Notes: generated by a model from the letters alone, not told the origin. A stretch of 8,708 nucleotides of DNA from Nocardioides sp. (GCA_029264225.1 JARICB010000354.1:1-8708), one strand, 5' to 3'; shown: positions 1-5,640, counted from the first letter of the stretch. Program-made: numbers and translations.

Positions 1-725
1 CCGGCACCTACAGCGTGTTCGGCCACCAGATGCGTTTCGACCTCTCGCAGGGTTTTCCGCTGGTGACCACCAAGAAGGTGCACACCCGCTCGATCTTCGG
101 TGAGTTGCTGTGGTTCCTGCGTGGTGACACCAACGTCGCGTGGCTCCAGGAGCGCGGCATCTCGATCTGGGACGAGTGGGCAGACGAGGCCGGCGACCTC
201 GGCCCCGTCTACGGCCATCAGTGGCGCTCCTGGCCGACCCCCGACGGTGGGCACATCGACCAGATCGCCCGGCTGATCGAGGGCATCCGCACCAACCCAG
301 ATTCGCGGCGCCACGTCGTCTCGGCCTGGAACGTCGCCGACGTCGACGAGATGGCGCTGCCCCCGTGTCACACGCTGTTCCAGTTCTACGTCGCCGAGGG
401 GCGGCTGTCGTGCCAGCTCTACCAACGCTCCGCCGATGCGTTCCTCGGCGTGCCGTTCAACATCGCCTCGTATGCGCTGCTGACGCACATGGTGGCTCAG
501 GTGACCGGGCTGGAAGTGGGCGATTTCGTGCACTCCATGGGTGATGCCCACCTCTACTCCAACCACGTGGAGCAGGCGCGTCTCCAACTGACGCGGGAGC
601 CACGGCCGTTGCCGACGCTGCGGCTCAACCCCGACATCACCGAGATCGACGGTTTCGAGCTGGCCGACATCTCCGTCGAGGGCTACAACCCGCATCCCGG
701 GATCAAGGCACCGATCGCCGTATGA
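1..725 (+). CDS. thyA: Thymidylate synthase ThyA (5' end missing)
   Basis: This enzyme converts dUMP to dTMP in the cytoplasm, using methylenetetrahydrofolate as both carbon donor and reductant, and releases dihydrofolate. The reading frame is open from position 3 (G-T-Y-S-V-F-G-H-Q), so the gene starts upstream. Compared with E. coli ThyA about 24 N-terminal residues are missing, including the first phosphate-binding arginine. Diagnostic segments are present in order: [38 protein letters not shown], the catalytic cysteine in [10 protein letters not shown] (codon 366-368), [26 protein letters not shown], and the C-terminal [14 protein letters not shown] ending. The GTG at 15 is an internal valine, not the start. 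The stop overlaps the folA start by 4 nt (ATGA), so the two are translationally coupled. That fits their shared pathway, because FolA reduces the dihydrofolate made here. Identification is firm; only the 5' end is unknown. Confidence 0.97.
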   Translation, partial: GTYSVFGHQMRFDLSQGFPLVTTKKVHTRSIFGELLWFLRGDTNVAWLQERGISIWDEWADEAGDLGPVYGHQWRSWPTPDGGHIDQIARLIEGIRTNPDSRRHVVSAWNVADVDEMALPPCHTLFQFYVAEGRLSCQLYQRSADAFLGVPFNIASYALLTHMVAQVTGLEVGDFVHSMGDAHLYSNHVEQARLQLTREPRPLPTLRLNPDITEIDGFELADISVEGYNPHPGIKAPIAV

Positions 726-1225
726 CGTCTCGGACCCAGCGCGTCGTCATGGTGGCGGCGTACGGCGACAACCGGGTGATCGGCAACGAAGGCGCCATCC
801 CGTGGCGCATCCCCGAGGACTTCGCGCACTTCAAGGCCGTCACGCTGGGGCATACGCTGCTGATGGGCCGGGCCACCTGGGACTCGATCGGTCGGCCACT
901 GCCCGGCCGCAGCACCGTCGTACTGACCCGCGATCGCGACTGGGCCCCGGCCGGCTTCGAAGACACGGTCGCCGTCGCGCACTCGCTGGAATCGGCGCTG
1001 GCGTTGTGTGCCGACCTGCCCGGCGACACGATCATCGCCGGAGGTACGCAGGTCTATGTCGCCGCGATGCCGCATGCGAGCCACCAGATCCTGACCGAGG
1101 TGCACCAGTCGCCGCTCGGTGACGCCACCTACCCGACGTTCGCACTGGCCGAGTGGGTCGAGACCCGACGCGAGCCGCGCCCCGACCTGGGGCTCGACTG
1201 GGTGTGGTGGGAGCGCAATGGCTGA
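722..1225 (+). CDS. folA: Dihydrofolate reductase
   Basis: This enzyme reduces dihydrofolate to tetrahydrofolate with NADPH, closing the cycle opened by ThyA; it is the trimethoprim target family. The product is 167 aa, close to the usual 159-170. Visible signatures are the N-terminal strand [14 protein letters not shown] (Met20-loop region), [13 protein letters not shown] with the catalytic acidic residue D33, [16 protein letters not shown] (residues 48-63, NADPH-binding region), and IIAGGTQVY (104-112) with the conserved GG. The start at 722 overlaps the thyA stop. The stop (1223-1225) lies inside the next gene, overlapping the GntR start by 8 nt. There is no separate Shine-Dalgarno in a non-coding gap, so expression probably follows thyA by coupling. 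Mycobacterial genomes call the orthologue dfrA or dfr. Confidence 0.97.
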   Translation: MTSRTQRVVMVAAYGDNRVIGNEGAIPWRIPEDFAHFKAVTLGHTLLMGRATWDSIGRPLPGRSTVVLTRDRDWAPAGFEDTVAVAHSLESALALCADLPGDTIIAGGTQVYVAAMPHASHQILTEVHQSPLGDATYPTFALAEWVETRREPRPDLGLDWVWWERNG

Positions 1226-1580
1226 GCTCGCGCTGGTGATCGACGCGATGTCGGCGGTAGCGCCCTACGAACAGGTCAAGGACGCCATCACCGCACAGGT
1301 CGACTCGGAGGCATTGTCGCCCGGCTTCCGGCTCCCCCCGGTGCGGACCCTGGCCACCGACCTCGGCATCGCCGCCAACACCGTGGCACGGGCCTACCGC
1401 GAGCTCGAATCGGCAGGGGTCGTGGAGACGCGCGGTCGCGCGGGCACCTTCGTATCGGGCAGGGGAGTGGAGCGCGCTGCCCGAACCGCCGCGCTGTCCT
1501 ACGTCGAAACCGTTCGGACGTTGGGGCTCAGCGATGCCGCCGCCCTCGAGCAAGTACGCCGCGTGCTCACCACCGACTGA
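1218..1580 (+). CDS. GntR-family transcriptional regulator, short YtrA-type
   Basis: A small DNA-binding regulator of 120 aa. Residues about 16-79 form a GntR winged helix-turn-helix: PYEQVKDAI, LSPGFRLPPVRTLA, the recognition-helix region LGIAANTVARAYRELE, then the wing SAGVVETRGRAGTFV. Only about 40 mostly helical residues follow, too few for a FadR- or HutC-type ligand domain; this is the YtrA-type layout. I chose ATG 1218 because translation there gives the normal YtrA N-terminus. The frame stays open upstream to 1119, but that stretch lies inside folA and has an unrelated composition. The gene overlaps folA by 8 nt and so appears to be the third member of a thyA-folA operon. YtrA-type regulators usually sit beside ABC transporter genes, and none is visible here. 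Its target is unknown; autoregulation of this operon is only an inference. Confidence 0.9.
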   Translation: MAELALVIDAMSAVAPYEQVKDAITAQVDSEALSPGFRLPPVRTLATDLGIAANTVARAYRELESAGVVETRGRAGTFVSGRGVERAARTAALSYVETVRTLGLSDAAALEQVRRVLTTD

Positions 1581-1649
1581 CGCTGCCCCCAGTCCGGCGA
1601 TGTTTCGCTGTTACTTCGGGGTTGCTGCGCCGGGCTTCGGGGGCAGCGT
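1580..1649. terminator. Long convergent hairpin at the gntR / tfoX-like junction
   Basis: Positions 1580-1590 (A then CGCTGCCCCC) pair perfectly with 1639-1649 (GGGGGCAGCG then T) over 11 bp. After a 2-nt bulge (1637-1638), 1591-1599 pair with 1628-1636 over 9 bp, including CCGGCG with CGCCGG and one T-G wobble. The apical loop is 28 nt. The stem begins on the last base of the gntR stop codon, and its right arm lies inside the 3' end of the opposing gene. The position suits a terminator for the thyA-folA-gntR transcript that could also act on the opposing transcript. There is no T-tract, which is common in actinobacteria. Terminator function is inferred; the pairing is seen directly. Confidence 0.55.
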
Positions 1650-1964
1650 GCGGACGTGCGCGAGTCCTCGCTCGACCCACAACTCCAGTGCCGACTCGGT
1701 GTGCAGAACGTCGGGGGCCACGACCAGCCAGCCGCTCAGCGACCGGCCATGCATCTCGGCGGGCCGCACGGTCGTGCCGTCGACCCAAGCGACTCCGGCT
1801 GTGGGGTCGACCCGCACCATGAGTTCGCCGCCGCTGTTGGCGGTCAGCGCCATGTGGCCCTCGATCATGAAGCCGAGTCCGCCGAACATCCGGCGCTCGG
1901 TCAGGCCCGGCTCGCCCTCGAGCAGGTGCCGGATGCGTTCGGCCAACTCTTCGTCGTACGCCAT
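1611..1964 (-). CDS. TfoX N-terminal-domain family protein
   Basis: A small cytoplasmic protein of 117 aa consisting of a TfoX N-terminal-like domain. The signature is near the N-terminus: MAYDEELAERIRHLL, then LTERRMFGGLGFMIEGHM (residues 21-38), followed by strands with ELMVRVDP and a C-terminal helix. Full TfoX/Sxy proteins, which act in competence regulation in gamma-proteobacteria, have an additional C-terminal domain that is absent here. Stand-alone copies are common in actinobacteria and have no settled function. I chose ATG 1964 because the domain begins there; the frame runs on to 2066 but adds a sequence without domain character. A GGAGG lies 16 nt upstream, too far for a normal ribosome site. 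A CATACT hexamer 7 nt upstream suggests a leaderless start instead. The gene converges on gntR with a 30-nt gap and diverges from the HNH gene. Confidence 0.85.
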   Translation of the reverse strand: MAYDEELAERIRHLLEGEPGLTERRMFGGLGFMIEGHMALTANSGGELMVRVDPTAGVAWVDGTTVRPAEMHGRSLSGWLVVAPDVLHTESALELWVERGLAHVRTLPPKPGAATPK

Positions 1965-1971
1965 GGGGATC

Positions 1972-1977
1972 AGTATG
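1972..1977 (-). promoter_or_regulatory. Possible -10 box of the TfoX-like gene
   Basis: On the minus strand CATACT (4 of 6 matches to TATAAT) ends 7 nt before the ATG at 1964. That would put the transcript start at or beside the start codon, giving a leaderless mRNA. No good TTGACA-like -35 is visible. Support comes mainly from the same arrangement recurring before four other genes in this window. Confidence 0.35.
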
Positions 1978-2022
1978 GAACCTCCGACGACCGCCCCGGC
2001 TGGTCGCGCGCCCTCACTCAGT

Positions 2023-2111
2023 GCGTAGACGCGCGGACAATGGTGGTCGGACAGGGCGTCGGCCACGCTCAGCGGTGGGCCGTAGCGGGACCAATGTCCG
2101 CGTGTCTACGC
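2023..2111. repeat. 22-bp imperfect inverted repeat, 89 nt end to end
   Basis: Positions 2023-2044 pair with 2090-2111: 20 of 22 positions are Watson-Crick, with one G-T wobble (2031/2103) and one A-A mismatch (2040/2094). A further T-G wobble is possible just outside. The 45-nt interior has its own small hairpin (2061-2066 with 2075-2081, one bulged G). The whole unit lies in the 241-nt region between the minus-strand TfoX-like gene and the plus-strand HNH gene, 59 nt and 94 nt from their start codons. It could be a structured RNA, a bidirectional transcription barrier, a pair of operators, or the remnant of a small mobile element. No target-site duplication is evident at its edges. The function is unknown; the symmetry is seen directly. 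Confidence 0.75.
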
Positions 2112-2193
2112 GGGCGGCGTGCCGTTCGACCAGGGTCGGGCGAGTGCGGCAGAGGGCTGACGAAGTCGTGTCCACATTGTCGGTGGCGGGTGC

Positions 2194-2199
2194 TTGGCT
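2194..2199 (+). promoter_or_regulatory. Possible -10 box of the HNH gene (leaderless)
   Basis: TTGGCT (fits a loose T-NNNN-T -10 pattern) ends 6 nt before the ATG at 2206. There is no Shine-Dalgarno at a useful distance. No convincing -35 is seen at 16-18 nt; a TTGTCG at 2177-2182 is too close (11 nt). The same six bases include an in-frame TTG that could serve as an alternative start, adding four residues. Confidence 0.3.
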
Positions 2200-2205
2200 G
2201 GAGTC

Positions 2206-3546
2206 ATGTCAGCGAGCACCGCATCCACCCAGCTGCCGGACACTCCGGCCGCGGTGTTGGCTGCATTGCGCTGCGAGCAGGACGCCCGCCGCGACTCCGA
2301 GATCCGTTCCATGAGCTTGGCGGCCCATTGGGTTGCCCTGCACCCGGTCGCTGACCCCTCGCACCCCGAGGCGTGTTTCCAGTCGCCCAAGACCTTCGCC
2401 GGGGAAGGGTCACCGCCCATCGATGAGTTCTGTGTCCCCGAGCTCGCCACCAAGCTCGCCATGACGTGTGACGCTGCTGGGTCTTACCTCACCGATGTCA
2501 TCGAGCTGCGCTACCGACTTCCTCGACTCTGGGCCGCGATCCTTACCGGCACCGTCACCCCCTGGCGGGCCCGGGTCATCGCCCAGACCACCGTCGCCCT
2601 GACCGAGCAGGCCGCTACCTTCGTCGATGCCCAGACCTGCTGGTGCGCCAACCGGCTCACCCCCAGCCAGCTCTCGCGACTCGTCGACCACGCCCGCGCC
2701 CGCTATATGCCCGAGGCGCTGCAACGCGACCAAGACGCCTCGGCCGACAAGCGCCACGTCACCTTCGAAACCGACCAGGTCTCCTTCGACGGCACCATCC
2801 ACCTCGACGCCAACCTCGACATCCCCGACGCCCTCGCCCTGGCCGACGCCGTGAAGAACGGCGCCGCCCACCTCGCCACGCTCGGCTCCACCGACACCCT
2901 TAATGGGCGGCGTGCGAGCGCGTTGGGTGATCTTGCCCGCCGCCAGCACCCGCTGCCCTTCGCTGACCACGACGACGCGGGCCAGGCTGACTCCGCTGCT
3001 GTGGCGCCGCCGTCGACTCAGTTGGTGATCTATGCGCATCTGTCGACCGATGCGATCACGCACTACGACACCGGGGCCCCGACGAGGGAGTGCCTGACGG
3101 GGTACGTCGAGCAGGCGGGTGGTCGGGTGTTGAGTGCCGACCAGATCCGGGCCTGGTGCGGACGGCCCGAGGTCCAGGTCGTGGTGAAGCCAGTCATTGA
3201 TGTGCGTGCACGCCTGGAGACGACCGGCTACACGCCGACGGCCCGGTTGCGTGAGCAGGTGATCGCCCGAGACCGCACGTGCGTGTTCCCGTGGTGTGGA
3301 CGCAACGCCAGACGTTGCGATCTGGATCATGTGGTGCCGTTCGATCACGACCATCCCGGCCAGGGCGGCTCGACCAGTAGCGACAACCTTGCCGCGTTGT
3401 GCCGACGACACCACCGACTCAAAACACGCGGCCGGTGGCAGTACGAAATGAAGGCTTCGGGTGAGTTCGTCTGGACGAGCCCGCTCGGTCACCTCTATCT
3501 GCGTGACCACACCGGCTCGCGAGCGATAGACCCGCCCGACCAGTAG
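2206..3546 (+). CDS. DUF222 / HNH endonuclease-family protein (13E12 type)
   Basis: The 446-aa protein has the two-part layout of the actinobacterial 13E12-repeat family: a large helical DUF222 region (about residues 20-330) followed by a C-terminal HNH nuclease module. The HNH part is well preserved. C359 and C364 form CVFPWC, RCDLDH carries D374 and H375, GGSTSSDNLAALC carries N394 and C399, and RRHHRLKT carries H402 and H403. The cysteines are likely zinc ligands and H375/N394/H403 the HNH core, so the protein is probably a metal-dependent DNA nuclease. In vivo targets of this multicopy family are not established. ATG 2206 is preferred; TTG 2194 is an alternative. Codon usage changes abruptly near 2898: from 2761 to 2898, 40 of 46 codons end in C, but only 54 of 154 do from 2899 to 3360. 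This suggests a mosaic origin. The frame is intact, with no sign of decay. Confidence 0.9.
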   Translation: MSASTASTQLPDTPAAVLAALRCEQDARRDSEIRSMSLAAHWVALHPVADPSHPEACFQSPKTFAGEGSPPIDEFCVPELATKLAMTCDAAGSYLTDVIELRYRLPRLWAAILTGTVTPWRARVIAQTTVALTEQAATFVDAQTCWCANRLTPSQLSRLVDHARARYMPEALQRDQDASADKRHVTFETDQVSFDGTIHLDANLDIPDALALADAVKNGAAHLATLGSTDTLNGRRASALGDLARRQHPLPFADHDDAGQADSAAVAPPSTQLVIYAHLSTDAITHYDTGAPTRECLTGYVEQAGGRVLSADQIRAWCGRPEVQVVVKPVIDVRARLETTGYTPTARLREQVIARDRTCVFPWCGRNARRCDLDHVVPFDHDHPGQGGSTSSDNLAALCRRHHRLKTRGRWQYEMKASGEFVWTSPLGHLYLRDHTGSRAIDPPDQ

Positions 3547-3561
3547 CTGAAACGCCCCACA

Positions 3562-3586
3562 CCCCGCAGACCCACCAACTGCGGGG
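3562..3586 (+). terminator. Stem-loop after the HNH gene
   Basis: CCCCGCAG (3562-3569) and CTGCGGGG (3579-3586) form a perfect 8-bp stem with a 9-nt loop, starting 16 nt after the stop codon. There is no T-run, but GC-rich stems without one are usual for actinobacterial terminators. It is the best candidate for ending the HNH transcript. Confidence 0.65.
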
Positions 3587-3632
3587 GCACCGGCGCGTCC
3601 GGGGGAGAACGAGGCGGCCCAATCCCGGTTTA

Positions 3633-3655
3633 GCCCGCAAGTCGTCGGCGCGGGC
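3633..3655. repeat. Short inverted repeat upstream of the secreted-protein gene
   Basis: GCCCGC (3633-3638) and GCGGGC (3650-3655) are perfect 6-bp inverted arms separated by 11 nt. They end 13 nt before the possible -10 box at 3669, a position where a regulator could bind. Six-base GC arms are common by chance in DNA this GC-rich, so support is weak. Confidence 0.25.
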
Positions 3656-3668
3656 GGCTCTCACCCGC

Positions 3669-3674
3669 TATCGT
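3669..3674 (+). promoter_or_regulatory. Possible -10 box of the secreted-protein gene (leaderless)
   Basis: TATCGT fits the actinobacterial TANNNT -10 pattern and ends 6 nt before the ATG at 3681. The bases between (CCCCGC) contain no ribosome-binding site, so the transcript would begin at the start codon. No clear -35 is visible. Confidence 0.45.
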
Positions 3675-3680
3675 CCCCGC

Positions 3681-4646
3681 ATGACTCGGGCGACTCGAAG
3701 TGTGCTGGCTGCTCTGAGCGCGCAAGCGCTCGCCTGTCTACTGCTTGTCGGGGCTCCGCCCTCAACCAGCGCCGAGACGGGCCAAGCCTCGTCTCAGACC
3801 GCGCTGAAGCAGAAGGCGACACAGGCGAAGACGACGCAGGCGAAGGCGAAGGCGAGCGCGAGCCTGCCCGGCGGCGGCACGGCAGTCTTCGGCAAGAAGC
3901 ACTTCCTGACCGCCTACTACGGAACGGCGGGCACTTCCCAGCTCGGAGTGCTGGGCGAGACCGACCCCGACACGGCGTTCACGCGGATCAAGCGGGCGGG
4001 CAAGTCGTCCCTGAAGCCCGGCGAGAAGTTGATGCCGGTCTACGAACTGATCGTCACGGTCGCCGACCCGGTCGAGAACGCGGCCGCTGCGGGCGAGTTC
4101 AGCCACGACATCCTGCACAGTCGGGTGCAGGAATACATCGACGCCGCCCACCGCAACGGCGCACTCCTGGTGCTCGATCTCCAACCGGGCCGGAGCGACT
4201 TTCTCGAGACGGCCAAACGGTGGGAATGGGCCCTGCAGGACCCGTGGGTCGGGCTCGCCCTCGACCCGGAGTGGCGAGTGGGACCAGATCAGGTGCCCGG
4301 CCAGGTCATCGGTCAGGTGCAGGCCAAGGAGATCAACCGGACTGCCGGCTGGCTCTCGCGTCTCACGAAGACCCACGGGTTGCCCGAGAAAGTGCTGATG
4401 ATCCACCAGTTCCAACGCGGGATGGTCCCCGATGTCGCCAAGGTTCGCAAGCGGGCCGGGATCGCGATGGTCCAGCATGTCGACGGCTTCGGCACTCCCG
4501 CGATCAAGCTCGCCACCTACAACAATGTGGCCCGGCCGCGCGCGTTCACGATGGGCTTCAAGATCTTCTACGACGAGGACCAGCCGCGGATGCGTCCGCG
4601 TGCGGTGCGACGGCTCAAGGACGTCAGGTTCGTGTCCTTCCAGTGA
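3681..4646 (+). CDS. Secreted protein of unassigned function, putative TIM-barrel enzyme
   Basis: The 321-aa product begins with a typical signal peptide: basic start (R3, R6), hydrophobic core to about V23, and likely cleavage after S-T-S-A at residue 31. Residues 33-62 form a low-complexity K/A/Q/T linker with a TQAK repeat. The remainder (about 66-321) is one globular domain that I cannot assign to a named enzyme class. It alternates hydrophobic strands ending in polar residues: AYYGTAGTSQLGVLGE (78-93), PVYELIVTVAD (E122), LLVLDLQPGRSD (D166), VGLALDPEW (D195, E197), VLMIHQF (H242) and VQHVDGFG (D268), then GFKIFYDED. This pattern resembles an alpha/beta barrel of the glycoside-hydrolase kind, with acidic residues at strand ends. 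I recall similar uncharacterised extracellular proteins in other actinobacteria, but cannot confirm it here. The cell-wall-facing role is inferred. It sits alone between a terminator-like stem and a second hairpin. Confidence 0.8.
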   Translation: MTRATRSVLAALSAQALACLLLVGAPPSTSAETGQASSQTALKQKATQAKTTQAKAKASASLPGGGTAVFGKKHFLTAYYGTAGTSQLGVLGETDPDTAFTRIKRAGKSSLKPGEKLMPVYELIVTVADPVENAAAAGEFSHDILHSRVQEYIDAAHRNGALLVLDLQPGRSDFLETAKRWEWALQDPWVGLALDPEWRVGPDQVPGQVIGQVQAKEINRTAGWLSRLTKTHGLPEKVLMIHQFQRGMVPDVAKVRKRAGIAMVQHVDGFGTPAIKLATYNNVARPRAFTMGFKIFYDEDQPRMRPRAVRRLKDVRFVSFQ

Positions 4647-4663
4647 CGTCGTCCTGCGCCGGT

Positions 4664-4685
4664 CAGCCCTGCGCGTGGCAGGCTG
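4664..4685 (+). terminator. Hairpin in the gap before the LLM oxidoreductase gene
   Basis: In the 45-nt gap after the secreted-protein stop, 4664-4672 pairs with 4678-4685 (CAGCCCTGC with GCAGGCTG): 8 bp, one bulged C and a 5-nt loop. It may end the upstream transcript. Its right arm covers the possible -10 box of the next gene, so it could instead be a regulatory site. No T-run follows. Confidence 0.4.
4679..4684 (+). promoter_or_regulatory. Possible -10 box of the LLM oxidoreductase gene (leaderless)
   Basis: CAGGCT resembles the TANNNT pattern (C for the first T) and ends 7 nt before ATG 4692. No Shine-Dalgarno lies between it and the start, and no obvious -35 is seen. It lies within the right arm of a hairpin. 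Confidence 0.4.
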
Positions 4686-4691
4686 GACGCT

Positions 4692-5615
4692 ATGGACCTG
4701 CGCATCTTCACCGAACCCCAACAGGGCGCCACCTATGACGACCTCCTGGCTGTCGCTAGGACGAGCGAGGAGCTCGGTTTCGGGGCGTTCTTCCGCTCCG
4801 ACCACTACCTGACGATGGGCGGTGACGGGCTCCCCGGCCCGACCGACGCCTGGACCACTCTGGCCGGCCTGGCCCGCGACACCTCGACGATCCGCCTCGG
4901 CACGCTGATGACGAGTGCGACGTTCCGCCACCCCGGAGTGCTCGCCATCCAGGTCGCGCAGGTTGACCAGATGAGCAACGGGCGGGTCGAACTCGGCCTG
5001 GGTGCCGGCTGGTTCGAGGCCGAGCATGCGGCGTACGGCATCCCGTTCCCCGACACACGCGAGCGGTTCGACCGCTACGAGGAGCAGTTGGCCGTCGTCA
5101 CCGGGCTGTGGGCGACTCCGGCGGGGGAGACCTTCAGCCATGACGGTGAGCACTACCAACTCACCGACAGCCCGGCGCTGCCCAAGCCGGTGCAGGACAA
5201 GGTGCCGGTGATCGTCGGCGGCGTGGGCAAGAAGCGCACGCCGGCCCTGGCTGCGCGCTACGCCGACGAGTTCAACCTGCCGTTCGTCGACCTTGACACG
5301 ACCCGCGCCCAGTTTGGGCGGGTCAGCCAAGCCTGCGAAGCCATTGGTCGTGACCCGGAGACGATGACGTGGTCGAGCGCGCTCGTCGTGTGCTGCGGCG
5401 CCGACGAGGCAGAGGTGCGCCGTCGCGCCGAGGCGATCGGTCGCCAGCCCGACGAGTTGCGCGCCAACGGCATCGCAGGCACGCCCGACGAGGTGATCGA
5501 ACGGATCGGTCAGTTCGCCGAGGCCGGGGCGCAGCGCATCTACCTTCAGGTGCTGGACCTGGCCGATCTCGATCACCTGAGGCTGCTCGCGGATCGGGTC
5601 ATGGCGCAGGTATGA
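4692..5615 (+). CDS. LLM-class F420-dependent oxidoreductase
   Basis: A 307-aa member of the luciferase-like monooxygenase superfamily, most like the actinobacterial branch that uses the deazaflavin F420 as hydride carrier. Visible family features are the N-terminal strand MDLRIFTEP, LLAVARTSEELGFGAFFRSDHY (18-39) with the conserved acidic-His pair D37-H38, TIRLGTLMTSATFRHPGVLA (66-85), the hallmark MSNGRVELGLGAGW (94-107), RFDRYEEQL, and IVGGVGKKRTPALAARYADEFN for the later barrel strands. The C-terminal part includes AGTPDEVIERIGQFAEAGAQ, typical of the family. The physiological substrate cannot be read from the sequence; members act on varied small molecules. The start is fixed by the family N-terminus. 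It precedes dapA by 25 nt on the same strand, so co-transcription is possible, but dapA also has its own candidate -10 box. Use of F420 rather than FMN is inferred from family resemblance. Confidence 0.9.
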   Translation: MDLRIFTEPQQGATYDDLLAVARTSEELGFGAFFRSDHYLTMGGDGLPGPTDAWTTLAGLARDTSTIRLGTLMTSATFRHPGVLAIQVAQVDQMSNGRVELGLGAGWFEAEHAAYGIPFPDTRERFDRYEEQLAVVTGLWATPAGETFSHDGEHYQLTDSPALPKPVQDKVPVIVGGVGKKRTPALAARYADEFNLPFVDLDTTRAQFGRVSQACEAIGRDPETMTWSSALVVCCGADEAEVRRRAEAIGRQPDELRANGIAGTPDEVIERIGQFAEAGAQRIYLQVLDLADLDHLRLLADRVMAQV

Positions 5616-5628
5616 GGTGTGGGGGCGA

Positions 5629-5634
5629 TAGCCT
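5629..5634 (+). promoter_or_regulatory. Possible -10 box of dapA (leaderless)
   Basis: TAGCCT fits TANNNT exactly and ends 6 nt before ATG 5641; the intervening GACCCC is not a ribosome-binding site. It suggests that dapA-rnj can be transcribed separately from the preceding oxidoreductase gene. No clear -35 was found. Confidence 0.45.
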
Positions 5635-5640
5635 GACCCC

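Noticed and set aside
1119..1217. A longer GntR protein starting inside folA
   Set aside because: The additional 33 residues are serine/proline-rich shadow sequence of folA, and the YtrA-type N-terminus begins at ATG 1218.
1965..2066. A longer TfoX-like protein starting at 2066
   Set aside because: The extra 34 residues have no domain character and would run into the inverted repeat; ATG 1964 starts exactly at the domain.
2023..2111. An integron attC site
   Set aside because: The length and imperfect symmetry are suggestive, but no GTTRRRY-type core is found at the arms, and there is no integrase or cassette array.
2023..2111. A complete MITE or insertion sequence
   Set aside because: No target-site duplication is visible and a second copy cannot be checked within this window, so I report only the inverted repeat.
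2410..3510. A 366-codon open frame on the minus strand
   Set aside because: It is antisense to the DUF222/HNH gene, with a valine/glycine-rich translation typical of shadow frames and no motif.
3729..3746. A possible lipobox (A-L-A-C, C19) in the secreted protein
   Set aside because: Hydrophobic residues continue after C19 and a normal type I cleavage site (S-T-S-A) lies at residue 31, so a lipoprotein is less likely than a signal peptidase I substrate.
5616..5640. A lysine riboswitch ahead of dapA
   Set aside because: The gap is only 25 nt and dapA has a likely leaderless start, leaving no room for an aptamer.
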